Shown: positions 8,341 through 16,897, counted from the first letter of the stretch. The stretch: DNA of 34,635 bases from Acidimicrobiaceae bacterium (GCA_009845995.1 VXYK01000012.1:1-34635); one strand, 5' to 3'. Notes: generated by a model from the sequence alone, not told the origin. Numbers and translations are program-made.

Positions 8341-9639
8341 TCATCGAAGCTGCTCCAACGCTCCGAAGTAACCGGGAAAGGTCTTGGCCACGCAGCCAGG
8401 ATCACAGATCGAGACGCCTTCGACAACCAACCCGATCAATGCGAAGGCCATTGCCATCCGATGGTCTTGGTAGGTCTCGAATGCAGCCCCGATCGGAAGG
8501 TCCTCAGGTCGCACCACGAACCCGTCAGCAGTTTCTTCTGCGTCTATACCGCAGCGGCGGAGTTCGTTGACCGGCCCGCCCACACGATCACTTTCCTTGT
8601 GACGCACAAAACCGATTCCCGACACGGTGGTGACCCCGGAGGCGAACGCAGCTACAACCGCGAGCGTAGGCGCGGTATCGGAGATATCGCGAAGGTCGAT
8701 ATCAACCCCTCGCAACTCCCCGCCCGAGACTTCGATGCTGTTGTCGTCAATTGTTACTTCCGCGCCCATCTGGGCGAGAACATCAGCAAAAGCGACATCA
8801 CCTTGAATTGATGAACTGCCGAGTCTTTCAATCCGCACTCGGCCTCCGGTGATTGCGGCAGCGGCCAGAAAATACGATGCCGCGCTGGCGTCGGGTTCAA
8901 CGTTGTAAGTGCCGGGACTCGCGTAGCCGCCGCCGACGGTCAACACTCTGCCCTCAACGGAACTCTGTGCTTCAGCCACATCCACTTGCGCGCCGAATGC
9001 ACGCATCACCGCTAGGGTCATCTCCAGATAGGGCCAGCTCACAGGGTCTGCGGCGAGCCTGAGCGACAAGCCCGTCACCCCACCGGCCAGCAGCAGACCA
9101 GACGCAAACTGACTGCTCGCGCTGCCTTCGATACTGCAACTGCGGCCAGTGATCGGCCCGGCGAGCCGCACCGGCAAACGACCCGGATGCCCCAGTTCCT
9201 GCACCGACGCACCCAAATCACGTAGAGCATCGATCTGGTGATCCATCGGCCGGCCCCGCAGTTGGTGGTCGCCGTCGATCACTGTGGGCGCGTTTCTCAG
9301 CGCCGCCACGGGCATCAAGAAACGGCTCGTGGTACCAGAACGACGGGCATCCACAAGAGCTTCACCAGACGCGGCCGAATCGGCGAACTCCGCGCCGCAA
9401 CCCTCAACGACTATCGAGCCGTCAGCACTGTCGGGCACGCAGTTGACGCCCATAACGCCAAGGCCGTCAATCATCGCCAAGGTGTCGTCAGCAAACAGTG
9501 CCGACGAAAGTCGAGTCGTGCCGCGTGCCAACGCAGCAGTCACCAAAACGCGGTTGGTGATGCTCTTTGATCCTGGCAGCACCACCGTGGTGTCGGGTGG
9601 GCGGTCAAGGGGCTTGATGGTCAGAGGGTCGGCAGGCAC
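8341..9639 (-). CDS. aroA: 3-phosphoshikimate 1-carboxyvinyltransferase (EPSP synthase)
   Basis: EPSP synthase joins shikimate 3-phosphate and PEP in the aromatic amino acid pathway. The 432-residue protein has LPGSKSITNR (residues 21-30), the PEP and shikimate-3-phosphate site. It also has SGTTSRFLMPVAAL, LRGRPMDHQIDALRDLGA, ASSQFASGLLLAG and KESDRVGGPVNELRRCG. The start is a GTG at 9639, 27 bp after the tyrA stop. It forms an aromatic pair with the prephenate dehydrogenase upstream. Natural glyphosate sensitivity class was not assessed. Confidence 0.96.
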   Translation of the reverse strand: MPADPLTIKPLDRPPDTTVVLPGSKSITNRVLVTAALARGTTRLSSALFADDTLAMIDGLGVMGVNCVPDSADGSIVVEGCGAEFADSAASGEALVDARRSGTTSRFLMPVAALRNAPTVIDGDHQLRGRPMDHQIDALRDLGASVQELGHPGRLPVRLAGPITGRSCSIEGSASSQFASGLLLAGGVTGLSLRLAADPVSWPYLEMTLAVMRAFGAQVDVAEAQSSVEGRVLTVGGGYASPGTYNVEPDASAASYFLAAAAITGGRVRIERLGSSSIQGDVAFADVLAQMGAEVTIDDNSIEVSGGELRGVDIDLRDISDTAPTLAVVAAFASGVTTVSGIGFVRHKESDRVGGPVNELRRCGIDAEETADGFVVRPEDLPIGAAFETYQDHRMAMAFALIGLVVEGVSICDPGCVAKTFPGYFGALEQLR

Positions 9640-9666
9640 GGTTCTTGCATCGCTTCTTGAATCGTG

Positions 9667-10731
9667 TCAACCCAGCGGTTGTATCGACGGACGGTAACCC
9701 TGCTCGCTCAAAGCGATCTGCAGCCTCTCAGCCGTCTCGGATTCGACCAACAACACCACGACACCGCGTGGCCCCTCGGGCGAATGAGCTATTTCCAGAT
9801 CGTAGATGTTGACGTCGAGCTCAGTGGCCAACATCGCGATCGCGGCCAGCTCACCGGGACGATCCAACACGGGCACCCGCATCTCCGACAGTGCTTCGGT
9901 ATCGGGCGCTGTTGTCGGCAGGTTCCGGCGGGCGACTCGCGCCCCTTCGAGATGGGCCAATAACTGCAACTCGTCGCCATCGGCCACGATCTCGCGCAAC
10001 GAGGCCAGTTCGGAAATCAGATCGTCGAGAACACCGATTATTGCATTGGAGTTCTGCGCACAGATCGCAGGCCAGATCGTGGGTTGGCCCGCGGCGATAC
10101 GGGTCATGTCACGGAAGCCGCCGGCGGCGAAACGAAGCAGTCCGTTCTGCTGCTCGGTGCGCCCGACCGCTACCCGCATCAACGTGGCCGCAGTCAAGTG
10201 CGGCACATGGGAAACAACCGCGACCAACCGGTCATGGCGTTCCGGCGAGACCACCATCACCTGCGCACCTGCTGCGGTGACGATCTCCTTGACCTGCGAG
10301 AACGCGGCATCATCGGTCACTGCGGTGGGGCACAACACCCAGGCCGCGCCGCTGAACATGTCTGCCGAGGCCCCGAACACGCCATCCTGCTCGCTGCCGG
10401 CAATCGGGTGACCCGCAACGAAACGACCGTCGGTCACCTCAGCAGCTATCGGCGCTTTCACGCTGCCCACATCGGTGACCACGCCGGCCCCCGCGTCGAG
10501 CGCAGCCTGGGCCAGTTCCGCGATGGAGTTGACCGGCGTGGCAATCACTGCCAAGTCACACGGCCGCATTTCGCCCATCTCGTCCACGACTCCCGCGGCC
10601 AACGCCTCCCGAGCGCGGGTCTCGTCATTGTCGACTCCGATGACGTACCAACCCAAGCGACGCAAGACCAGCGCGACGGAGCCTCCTATCAGCCCCACAC
10701 CAACAACCGTCGCGGTCTTCGCTGAGTTCAC
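9667..10731 (-). CDS. tyrA: Prephenate dehydrogenase with C-terminal ACT domain
   Basis: This enzyme oxidatively decarboxylates prephenate to 4-hydroxyphenylpyruvate in tyrosine synthesis. The N-terminal Rossmann fold is clear: VVGVGLIGGSVALVLRRLG and the cofactor acidic tail VIGVDND. The catalytic-region motif is GHPIAGSEQDGVFGA, with VVSHVPHLTAATLM further on. The last 75 or so residues (EMRVPVLDRPGELAAIAMLA onward) look like an ACT domain that may give tyrosine feedback control. I used GTG at 10731; an in-frame TTG at 10740 adds three residues. A TAAAAT box ends 8 nt before the GTG, compatible with a short or absent leader. It precedes aroA by 27 bp. Confidence 0.94.
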   Translation of the reverse strand: MNSAKTATVVGVGLIGGSVALVLRRLGWYVIGVDNDETRAREALAAGVVDEMGEMRPCDLAVIATPVNSIAELAQAALDAGAGVVTDVGSVKAPIAAEVTDGRFVAGHPIAGSEQDGVFGASADMFSGAAWVLCPTAVTDDAAFSQVKEIVTAAGAQVMVVSPERHDRLVAVVSHVPHLTAATLMRVAVGRTEQQNGLLRFAAGGFRDMTRIAAGQPTIWPAICAQNSNAIIGVLDDLISELASLREIVADGDELQLLAHLEGARVARRNLPTTAPDTEALSEMRVPVLDRPGELAAIAMLATELDVNIYDLEIAHSPEGPRGVVVLLVESETAERLQIALSEQGYRPSIQPLG

Positions 10732-10787
10732 GGACCGCAATTTTACCCGTAGCGACTGGGATTCAGTGTCGAATAAGTCCGCCTGGG

Positions 10788-11510
10788 CTAATCACCGGTG
10801 CTGCGGACTGCCACTTCCAGGCTCCTGACCTCGAGCGCAGACAACTCCCGCCACTCTCCCGGGGCGAGGGAACGGTCCACCAGCGGCCCGATTCGAGTGC
10901 GGACCAGGCGAATCACCGGGTAGCCGACAGCCTCGCACATTCGCCGGACCTGCCGGTTCCGTCCCTCATGAATGATGATTTTGACGAGATCAGCTTCAAC
11001 GACATTGACCCGCGCTGGCGCGGTCGGCCCATCGTCGAGGTTGAGGCCTTCGCGCAGACTGCGAACAGCCGAACGGCTCGGGCTGCTTCGCAGTTGCGCC
11101 AGGTACTCCTTTTCGACGCCGTATGACGGGTGAGTGAGCCGGTGAGCCATGTCTCCGTCGTTGGTCAACAACAACAGGCCTTCAGTATCGGCATCAAGAC
11201 GACCGACGGGGAATACACGCGGCTCTGGCGGGACCAGATCGATCACAGTCCGTCGGCCATGTGTGTCATCAGCGGTGCTGATGACTCCTTTCGGCTTGTT
11301 CAACAGATAGTGCACCAAACCCGGACGCACACCGACCACAACGCCGTCAACAGCGACCTCATCGCAAGCAACATCAACTCGGCGGCCGAGCACCGCAACG
11401 TCGCCGTCCACCGTCACACGACCCAAGGCGATCAACTCTTCGCAAGCTCGTCGACTGCCGAACCCGTGACGGGCCAGAACCTTCTGGAGTCGCTCACCGC
11501 CCTGATTCAT
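10788..11510 (-). CDS. rluB: RluB/RsuA-family ribosomal pseudouridine synthase
   Basis: The 240-residue protein has an N-terminal S4 RNA-binding domain (about 7-50: RLQKVLARHGFGSRRACEEL) and a pseudouridine synthase domain with the catalytic Asp in VGRLDADTEGLLLLTNDG (D106). The later motif IHEGRNRQVRRMCEAVGYPV is also characteristic. The family modifies uridines of 23S rRNA (RluB-like) or 16S rRNA (RsuA-like). Adjacency to scpB is a strong conserved context for the RluB type in Gram-positive bacteria. It lies 24 bp after scpB. Confidence 0.93.
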   Translation of the reverse strand: MNQGGERLQKVLARHGFGSRRACEELIALGRVTVDGDVAVLGRRVDVACDEVAVDGVVVGVRPGLVHYLLNKPKGVISTADDTHGRRTVIDLVPPEPRVFPVGRLDADTEGLLLLTNDGDMAHRLTHPSYGVEKEYLAQLRSSPSRSAVRSLREGLNLDDGPTAPARVNVVEADLVKIIIHEGRNRQVRRMCEAVGYPVIRLVRTRIGPLVDRSLAPGEWRELSALEVRSLEVAVRSTGD

Positions 11511-11534
11511 GTGATCGGCATCATGTGCTCGGCA

Positions 11535-12164
11535 TCATGCGGTTTCTGTATCGCCCGCGTCACGAAACAGCGCGTCGTCGTCATCAAACGACTCGTCGGT
11601 TGGCACGATATGGAGACCCCGCTCAAGGGCCTCGACGACTTCCGAAGTCGGAAAGAACTCCCCCAACGGCAGCAGTTCGCTTACCGAGTCAATGCCCATC
11701 CGCTCAAGGAATGCGGGTGTGGTCCCATAGAGAACCGCCTGGCCCGGCCCCGGGTCGCGGGCAACTTCATCGATATAACCCCGGACCTGCAGAGTGCGCA
11801 CCACACCGTCGACGTTGACGCCTCGAATCGCCGCTATCTGATTTCGAGACACCGGCTGTTTGTAGGCAACAACGGCAAGGGTCTCGAGCGCAGCCGCCGA
11901 CAAGCGTGACGATTGACCCTCAAGCACGTAGCGCTCGACATAGGGAGTCTGTTCAGCAGCAGTCTGGAAGCGATATCCCCCCGCCACCCGCTTGACGGTG
12001 AAACCTCGGCCCTCGTTGGCGTACTGCTCAGCCAGATCAGCACACAGTTCTTCGATCTCAAACGGCGTGGACCCCACCAACTGCGCCAACAACTCGGGCG
12101 GCAGGGGCTCTTCCGCCACCAGCAGGATCGCTTCGACTGCTCCAGGGATGTGTTCTGGGACCAT
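11535..12164 (-). CDS. scpB: Segregation and condensation protein B
   Basis: ScpB is the winged-helix kite subunit of the SMC-ScpAB condensin complex that compacts and segregates chromosomes. The 209-residue product has EAILLVAEEPLPPELLAQLVG, YVERYVLEGQSSRLSAAALETLAVVAYKQPVSRNQIAAIRGV and PGQAVLYGTTPAFLERMG, all typical of ScpB. I chose ATG 12164; a TTG two codons earlier also fits. AAGG lies about 9 nt upstream within a small repeat of GGTTGAACA-like units that fills the scpA-scpB spacer. The C-terminal 30 residues are acidic and probably disordered. Confidence 0.95.
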   Translation of the reverse strand: MVPEHIPGAVEAILLVAEEPLPPELLAQLVGSTPFEIEELCADLAEQYANEGRGFTVKRVAGGYRFQTAAEQTPYVERYVLEGQSSRLSAAALETLAVVAYKQPVSRNQIAAIRGVNVDGVVRTLQVRGYIDEVARDPGPGQAVLYGTTPAFLERMGIDSVSELLPLGEFFPTSEVVEALERGLHIVPTDESFDDDDALFRDAGDTETA

Positions 12165-12213
12165 GTTCAACCTTGTTCAACCTTGCTCAACTGTTCCAAC
12201 CAGCCCAACCAGT
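12165..12213. repeat. Short degenerate direct repeats in the scpA-scpB spacer
   Basis: On the minus strand this spacer is built almost wholly of GGTTGAACA/GGTTGGAACA-like units of about 8-11 nt; two adjacent copies of CAAGGTTGAA are exact. It carries the likely scpB ribosome-binding site. It looks like slippage expansion of a Shine-Dalgarno-containing segment. Confidence 0.5.
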
Positions 12214-12993
12214 TCAACCCTCGTAGTCGTCGACGCCGATGACGCCGACGAACTCCGCTGCGCCGCCTGTCCAGACCACCGCGATGTCGCCGAAGGTCTC
12301 GGGTTGCTCGAGTTCTACGAATCCCCGTTTGAACAACTCCAGCACCGCCAAGAAATAGACGACAATCTCAATGCGATCAACCAGTTCAGAGGTGAGCTGA
12401 CGGAACGTCATACGACCATGACGCGGCAGCTCTTCAACAAGGTCGCCGACCACTTTCGCAACCGTGATCTTGATCGGGCTGACATGCGACAGGTCGACTC
12501 GCACAACTGGCTTGGGCGCGGTGGCCCTCCCATAAGCGTCCCTCAGGTCCTCGAGGGTCGTATTGCGCAACATATCGGGAGCGAGTCCGATGAAATGGTC
12601 CTCCACCGGTCCGACACTGCGGGGATAGGACCGAGCAGCCTCAGCAGAAAGTTGCCGCAACACAAGCGCCGCGTCCTTGAACACCTTGCACTCGACTAGC
12701 CGCGCCAACAGCAGATCCCGCTCCTCCCAGAGACTGAACTCATCGTCGAGGTCGATCTCGGTGTCTTCGGGGAGCAAGCGACGGGTTTTCAACTCCACAA
12801 GCGTCGCAGCAATCAACAGAAACTCGGTTGCGATCTCCAAGTCGAGTTGTTCCATCGTTTCGATCTGCTGCAGGTAAGCATCGACTATTTCGCTCAGGTT
12901 GATGTCGTACAACTCGACCTGTTGTTTCAGGATCAGATGGAGCAACAGGTCGAACGGACCTTCAAAAATGGGAGTCTGCACCTCGTACGCCAT
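12214..12993 (-). CDS. scpA: Segregation and condensation protein A (kleisin)
   Basis: ScpA is the kleisin subunit that bridges the SMC heads with ScpB. The 259-residue protein begins MAYEVQTPIFEGPFDLLLHL, the family hallmark, followed by QQVELYDINLSEIVDAYL and IATEFLLIAATLVELKTRRLLP. Its C-terminal winged helix includes the segment VVYFLAVLELFKRGFVELEQ. ATG 12993 is chosen because the conserved region starts two to five residues later; a longer frame reaching 13050 would invade the trpS promoter. It is the first gene of the scpA-scpB-rluB-tyrA-aroA-cmk-plsC run and is divergent from trpS. Confidence 0.95.
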   Translation of the reverse strand: MAYEVQTPIFEGPFDLLLHLILKQQVELYDINLSEIVDAYLQQIETMEQLDLEIATEFLLIAATLVELKTRRLLPEDTEIDLDDEFSLWEERDLLLARLVECKVFKDAALVLRQLSAEAARSYPRSVGPVEDHFIGLAPDMLRNTTLEDLRDAYGRATAPKPVVRVDLSHVSPIKITVAKVVGDLVEELPRHGRMTFRQLTSELVDRIEIVVYFLAVLELFKRGFVELEQPETFGDIAVVWTGGAAEFVGVIGVDDYEG

Positions 12994-13029
12994 CGGCGTT
13001 AGCTTAGAAGACGACCCCGTCGATAAGCG

Positions 13030-13038
13030 GGTTATACC
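13030..13038. promoter_or_regulatory. Possible shared -10 region of divergent scpA and trpS
   Basis: The near-palindrome GGTTATACC gives a -10-like box on both strands (TATAAC toward scpA, TTATAC toward trpS) and lies between the two divergent starts, 37 bp from scpA and 48 bp from trpS. No convincing -35 boxes were found, so this remains tentative. Confidence 0.3.
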
Positions 13039-13085
13039 GTGAGATGGCATGGCGAAGGTCGCTTGGGCGCGTAGCCTTCGCTCCC

Positions 13086-14069
13086 ATGCGACGCGTTTTG
13101 TCCGGCATCCAACCCACGGGCCAGCTCCATCTCGGTAATTACCTCGGCGCGGTTCGCAACTGGGCCAAGATGCAACACGACACCGACGCCTTCTTCTGCA
13201 TAGTCGACCTTCACTCGATCACCATCCCCCAAGAACCGGGCGCGATCGGCAGAGAGTCCTTGCGGCTCGCCCAGATGTTGATAGCCGCCGGACTCGACCC
13301 CGAGGTCTGCACCTTGTTCGTGCAGAGCCATGTGCGCGAGCACACCGAGTGTTCCTGGTTGCTCGAGTGCACCGCGTCTTTCGGTGAACTGTCCCGAATG
13401 GCCCAGTTCAAGGACAAATCCGATCGGCAAGAGTTCATCTCCGCCGGTTTGTTCACCTATCCGGCATTACAAGCCGCCGACATCCTGCTCTACGACACAA
13501 ACGATGTCCCCGTAGGCGCCGACCAACGGCAACACATTGAACTGACCCGGGACATAGCCGAGCGCTTCAACTACCGCTACGGCGAAACCTTCGTGTTGCC
13601 CGCCGCGGTCATTCCCAGCGCCGGAGCACGGGTCATGGATCTTCAGCGACCCACCGACAAGATGTCGAAATCGCTTGACTCGCCGAAGGGGACCATCGAC
13701 CTGCTCGACCAGCCCGATCAGATCGAAAAGAAGATCCGCAGCGCGGTCACCGACAACGATGGTGAGGTGCGCTTCGATGTCAGCAATAAACCTGGAGTCA
13801 GCAACCTCCTGTCGATCCTCGGCGCCGCAACCGACAAAGACCCCGAAGAATTGGCGAGCGAATACTCCCAATACGGGCCTCTCAAAGCAGACGCCGCCGC
13901 TGCGGTCGTGGAACTGCTCGCTCCCTTGCAGGCTCGTTTCGCCGAACTCGAAGCCGACCCTGCAGAGACCACGAGGCTTCTAGCCACCGGTGCCGCCAAG
14001 GCCCGATCGATCGCCGCCGCGACCTTGACCCGCGCCAAATCCAATATCGGTTTCCTCCCCGACTCATAG
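13086..14069 (+). CDS. trpS: Tryptophanyl-tRNA synthetase
   Basis: TrpRS charges tRNA-Trp. With ATG 13086 the protein is 327 residues, as usual for bacterial TrpRS. It opens MRRVLSGIQPTGQLHLGNY, containing the HIGH-type motif as HLGN, and has KMSKSLDSPKG as the KMSKS loop. It also has the segments VPVGADQRQHIELTRDIAERF and the preceding QAADILLYDT. An in-frame start at 13044 would add 14 atypical residues and overlap the divergent promoter, so it was not used. The gene is separated by about 230 bp from the next plus-strand gene. Confidence 0.97.
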   Translation: MRRVLSGIQPTGQLHLGNYLGAVRNWAKMQHDTDAFFCIVDLHSITIPQEPGAIGRESLRLAQMLIAAGLDPEVCTLFVQSHVREHTECSWLLECTASFGELSRMAQFKDKSDRQEFISAGLFTYPALQAADILLYDTNDVPVGADQRQHIELTRDIAERFNYRYGETFVLPAAVIPSAGARVMDLQRPTDKMSKSLDSPKGTIDLLDQPDQIEKKIRSAVTDNDGEVRFDVSNKPGVSNLLSILGAATDKDPEELASEYSQYGPLKADAAAAVVELLAPLQARFAELEADPAETTRLLATGAAKARSIAAATLTRAKSNIGFLPDS

Positions 14070-14268
14070 AGAGAAACACAACTTTGGGCGCGCTGATGCC
14101 CGCGGGCAGGTTCAACTCCGTCTCGGCCGGAGGGGGTCACACCTATGACGACACGCGCGGTCCTGAGTTTTGGTCCGGTGGGGAAAAGAGACCACTGGAC
14201 TTCTAGATCGTTTGTCGGTCGCCGATCTAAGGACAAACATACTTTTAGTTAATTCTCATGTTATCAGG
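14070..14268 (+). other. Intergenic stretch after trpS
   Basis: No plausible gene was found here. The stretch contains the GC palindrome GCCCGCGGGC near 14098-14107 and two interlocked inverted repeats at 14204-14238, followed by a T-rich tract. It becomes noticeably AT-richer from about 14200 on, as expected next to a promoter. Confidence 0.5.
14204..14238 (+). terminator. Two interlocked inverted repeats (pseudoknot-type topology), possible trpS terminator or attenuator
   Basis: Arm A TAGATCG (14204-14210) is complementary to A' CGATCTA (14223-14229). Arm B GTTTGTC (14210-14216) is complementary to B' GACAAAC (14232-14238). The order A-B-A'-B' would form either two alternative hairpins or an H-type pseudoknot in RNA. 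ATACTTTTAGTT follows, so it may end trpS transcription. As DNA it could also be an overlapping operator. Confidence 0.35.
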
Positions 14269-14296
14269 TTGACGCGCCTAGCGCACGGACTAAGGT
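14269..14296 (+). promoter_or_regulatory. Leaderless-type promoter of the coiled-coil membrane protein gene
   Basis: TTGACG (14269-14274), a 16-bp spacer and TAAGGT (14291-14296) stand 6 nt before ATG 14303. No Shine-Dalgarno sequence is present. The spacing places the transcription start at about the A of the ATG. It matches the arrangement upstream of the amidohydrolase gene at 1265-1292. Confidence 0.55.
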
Positions 14297-14302
14297 TCAG
14301 GT

Positions 14303-14734
14303 ATGGATACGGACCCCGCCGTGTTGGCGATGATCTCGACACTGTTCGTCGTCATGCTCGGCAGTATCTTGCATCAATCCCGCGAGAACACCAAGACCCG
14401 CGAACTCATCGTGCAAACCAACCAAGACACCCGTATCGAGCTGCGCGGCGACATCAAAGCCCTCGACACGAAGGTCGCCGGTCTCGACTCTCGGGTTGCG
14501 GGTCTCGACTCTCGGGTAGAGGGACTTGAGGGTCAAGTCACCGAGTTGAAGCGCACGACTGAGAAGAACTATGACGAGTTGCGCCGCGATCACAATGAAC
14601 TGAAGCGCACCGTGGAGAACAACCACGAGGTGTTGGGCAACGCGCTAGCCGATACCCGTGAGCGTCTGGCGCGCATCGAGGGCCACCTCAAGATTGCGAT
14701 GCCCACGAGTGTCGAACCGGAACAACCCGATTAG
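14303..14734 (+). CDS. Small membrane-anchored coiled-coil protein of unknown function
   Basis: I do not recognise the family. The 143-residue product has one hydrophobic segment (about 7-23: VLAMISTLFVVMLGSIL) followed by a long charged heptad-rich region (about 35-135) that should form a coiled coil. It includes tandem seven-residue units of the type KVAGLDS-RVAGLDS-RVEGLEG, and these are also visible as a 21-bp DNA repeat at 14474-14515. The N-terminus would sit in the membrane with the coil on one side. It has its own leaderless promoter and is convergent with the HD-protein gene. Short membrane-anchored coils like this are sometimes linked to phage-tail, flagellar or envelope functions, but nothing here decides between them. 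Confidence 0.75.
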   Translation: MDTDPAVLAMISTLFVVMLGSILHQSRENTKTRELIVQTNQDTRIELRGDIKALDTKVAGLDSRVAGLDSRVEGLEGQVTELKRTTEKNYDELRRDHNELKRTVENNHEVLGNALADTRERLARIEGHLKIAMPTSVEPEQPD

Positions 14735-14835
14735 TCGATCGCGCAGCAACGCCGGCCGGCGCGAGTTGAGCGCGGGAATTGCTGTCACTCGGCCTGCTGT
14801 CGTCGATGCCGGGATCGGTCGCGAAGGCCGAGGAA

Positions 14836-15369
14836 TCAGTCGTTGTCGAATTCGTGAAGTACCTGGGCGAACTCAACAGGGACCGTCCACTTGTCGGGTC
14901 GCTGGTGATGCTCGGCTGCCCACGCGATAGTGCGCGGGTCGCTTTGCGCGCCACGCAGTAGTTCCGCGCCGATCGCGGGATGCCTCAGATAACTGCCGAC
15001 CCGGCCCCTATAGCCGTCGTCGTGAGCCCACCGGCGGACACGCTCAGACCCGACAGTCTTGGCGATCACAGTGGCGAATACACGGCCCCAGGTACCGAGG
15101 TCAGCCTCAATCTTGCCGATGTCGTGCAACAGAGCCGATGCCAGCACCCATCTCGTGTCCTCGCCCGACGCTGGCTCGCCGACAAGTCGGCGTTCAACTT
15201 GACGAGCGATCGATGCGCTGTGTCGACGGTCAGGAGGATATTGACGCGCCCACAGAGCGTACTCCCGCGCAGACAACACCGACTCAACCCAGACGCGGTC
15301 AGTCTCGTCAGGACCCCGGTTCGTCAAAGCCGCAAAGAACCGTCGGGTCAGGTGCCAGAATTCGCCCAT
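14836..15369 (-). CDS. HD-domain protein (putative metal-dependent phosphohydrolase)
   Basis: The 177-residue protein contains an HD-type metal site: H50 in YPPDRRHSAS, H82-D83 in ASALLHDIGKIE and a later HH pair in WAAEHHQRP. HD-domain proteins hydrolyse phosphate bonds of nucleotides or signalling molecules. No partner domain is present, so the substrate cannot be named. I chose ATG 15369 because it follows the xerD stop by 10 bp; the longer in-frame start would overlap xerD. It is the last gene in the korA-to-xerD run and converges with the coiled-coil gene. Confidence 0.85.
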   Translation of the reverse strand: MGEFWHLTRRFFAALTNRGPDETDRVWVESVLSAREYALWARQYPPDRRHSASIARQVERRLVGEPASGEDTRWVLASALLHDIGKIEADLGTWGRVFATVIAKTVGSERVRRWAHDDGYRGRVGSYLRHPAIGAELLRGAQSDPRTIAWAAEHHQRPDKWTVPVEFAQVLHEFDND

Positions 15370-15379
15370 CACGCTCCCA

Positions 15380-16330
15380 TCAGCTTGCACCTGTGGCCCG
15401 CGGGTGCGCTGCTCGATACACGTTCATCAAGCGCTCGATAGAGACCTTCGTATACACCTGGGTCGTGGAAATCGACGCATGGCCGAGCAACTCCTGCACG
15501 GTTCGGATATCCGCGCCGTGATCCAACATGTGCGTAGCACACGAGTGGCGCAACACATGGGGAGAGAGTTTGGCACCAAGACCCACCTCGGTCCCGTAAC
15601 GGCGCACCACCCCCCAAGCGCCCTGCCGCGAAAGCCGAGATCCCCTCTGGTTGAGAAACACTGCATCGGCATCACTGCGACGAGTCCAACGCTCCGGTTC
15701 CATCGTCGGACGTCCCTGGGGCTCGAACCATTGTTGCAAGGCCGACGCGGCGTGTCGTCCGACCGGCACGATGCGTTCTTTGCTTCCTTTGCCGAGCAGA
15801 CGGATGAGCCCATCGTGCAGATCAACGTCAGCGAACGACAAACTCACGAGTTCCGAGACACGCGCTCCCGTGCCATAGAGCGTTTCGAGGATCGCACGAT
15901 CTCGTCTTGCCACATGATCGTTGCCCACGACCGCGTCGATGACCGAGGCAACCTCGGCGACAGTCAGCGCCTTGGGCAGCCCTCGGGAAACAGCAGGTAT
16001 CTCCACATCAACCGCGGGATCATCCAAGCGCTTTTCCTCGGCAACCAAGAACCGGTGCAAACCTCTTACCGCGACCAGGGTTCTGGTCACGGAAGCAGCC
16101 GCCAACCCCGAACCCTGCAAGACATGAACGAAAGCCACAATGTCGTCGCCGGTGGCTGAAAGCGTGTCCGACTCTCGACGACTGAGGTGATCTTGATACC
16201 GAAGAAGGTCACGGCGATACGACTCAAGGGTGTTCGAGACCCGACCCTTCTCGATCACCAGCCAAGTAAGAAAATCCTCCGCGCACTCGTCGAGGATCAC
16301 CGACTCGACAGCATCAGCGGGCGTAGTCAT
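15380..16330 (-). CDS. xerD: Tyrosine recombinase XerD
   Basis: XerD with XerC resolves chromosome dimers at dif. The 316-residue protein has an N-terminal SAM-like DNA-binding domain (about 15-105) and a C-terminal catalytic domain. The catalytic residues are all visible: R157 in TGARVSEL, K181 in GKGSKER, H258 and R261 in HVLRHSCATHML, H284 in LLGHASISTTQ and the nucleophile Y293 in VYTKVS. The ordering next to scpA, pyrG and the Nudix gene matches the actinobacterial xerD locus and argues against a phage integrase. It begins 3 bp after the Nudix stop. Confidence 0.95.
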   Translation of the reverse strand: MTTPADAVESVILDECAEDFLTWLVIEKGRVSNTLESYRRDLLRYQDHLSRRESDTLSATGDDIVAFVHVLQGSGLAAASVTRTLVAVRGLHRFLVAEEKRLDDPAVDVEIPAVSRGLPKALTVAEVASVIDAVVGNDHVARRDRAILETLYGTGARVSELVSLSFADVDLHDGLIRLLGKGSKERIVPVGRHAASALQQWFEPQGRPTMEPERWTRRSDADAVFLNQRGSRLSRQGAWGVVRRYGTEVGLGAKLSPHVLRHSCATHMLDHGADIRTVQELLGHASISTTQVYTKVSIERLMNVYRAAHPRATGAS

Positions 16331-16333
16331 CGC

Positions 16334-16897
16334 TCACCGGCCCAAATGCCGCAGCGCCATCATCAGACCGACCACTGTCGTCGCGTCCTCGATCCGTCGC
16401 TGGGTGATGGCCGCAACCACATCATCGAGAGCTAAACGCTCAATGGTCATGTGTTGTTCTTCGGGACCCTGTCGGTTCATTGACGCCTTCTCCAGGTCTG
16501 TAGCCAAGAAGACGTATGAGTATTCGTCGCAGAAGCCTGCTGAGCTGTAAACGGTGGCCAACAGCACCAACGATTCCGTCGAATAGCCAATCTCCTCGAT
16601 CAACTCCCGTTTCGCGGTCATTTCTGGAGGTTCTCCCGGAATGTCTCGCTTTCCCGTCGGAATCTCCAATATTTCTTGGTCTATCGCTGCTCGGTACTGC
16701 CGCACCAAGACCACTTCGTCACCAATAACGGGCACGACCGACACGGCACCGGGATGGCGGGCAATGTCTCGCTGGATTACTTGACCGTCTGGAGTTTCGA
16801 ACTCCCCAGAAACCACCTTGAAGACGACGCCCTCGTAAATTACCCGCTCACCCAAACTACGAAATCCCGCCGGGGACCGAGGCCCCAGATCGTTCAC
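16334..16897 (-). CDS. Nudix hydrolase, ADP-ribose pyrophosphatase-like
   Basis: The 187-residue protein carries a Nudix box around residues 82-105, with REL-I-EE-G spelled by R97, E98, E101, E102 and G104; the spacing of the first glycine is one residue longer than the strict consensus. An N-terminal beta region ([20 protein letters not shown]) and [19 protein letters not shown] are typical of ADP-ribose pyrophosphatases, which cleave ADP-ribose to AMP and ribose 5-phosphate. The orthologous position in M. tuberculosis (Rv1700) encodes such an enzyme. The ATG overlaps the pyrG stop by 4 nt (ATGA). Confidence 0.9.
   Translation of the reverse strand: MNDLGPRSPAGFRSLGERVIYEGVVFKVVSGEFETPDGQVIQRDIARHPGAVSVVPVIGDEVVLVRQYRAAIDQEILEIPTGKRDIPGEPPEMTAKRELIEEIGYSTESLVLLATVYSSAGFCDEYSYVFLATDLEKASMNRQGPEEQHMTIERLALDDVVAAITQRRIEDATTVVGLMMALRHLGR

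Noticed and set aside
15380..16330. Tyrosine recombinase as an integrase of a mobile element
   Set aside because: The position beside pyrG and the Nudix gene and the full XerD motif set match the conserved chromosomal xerD; no att repeats were seen.
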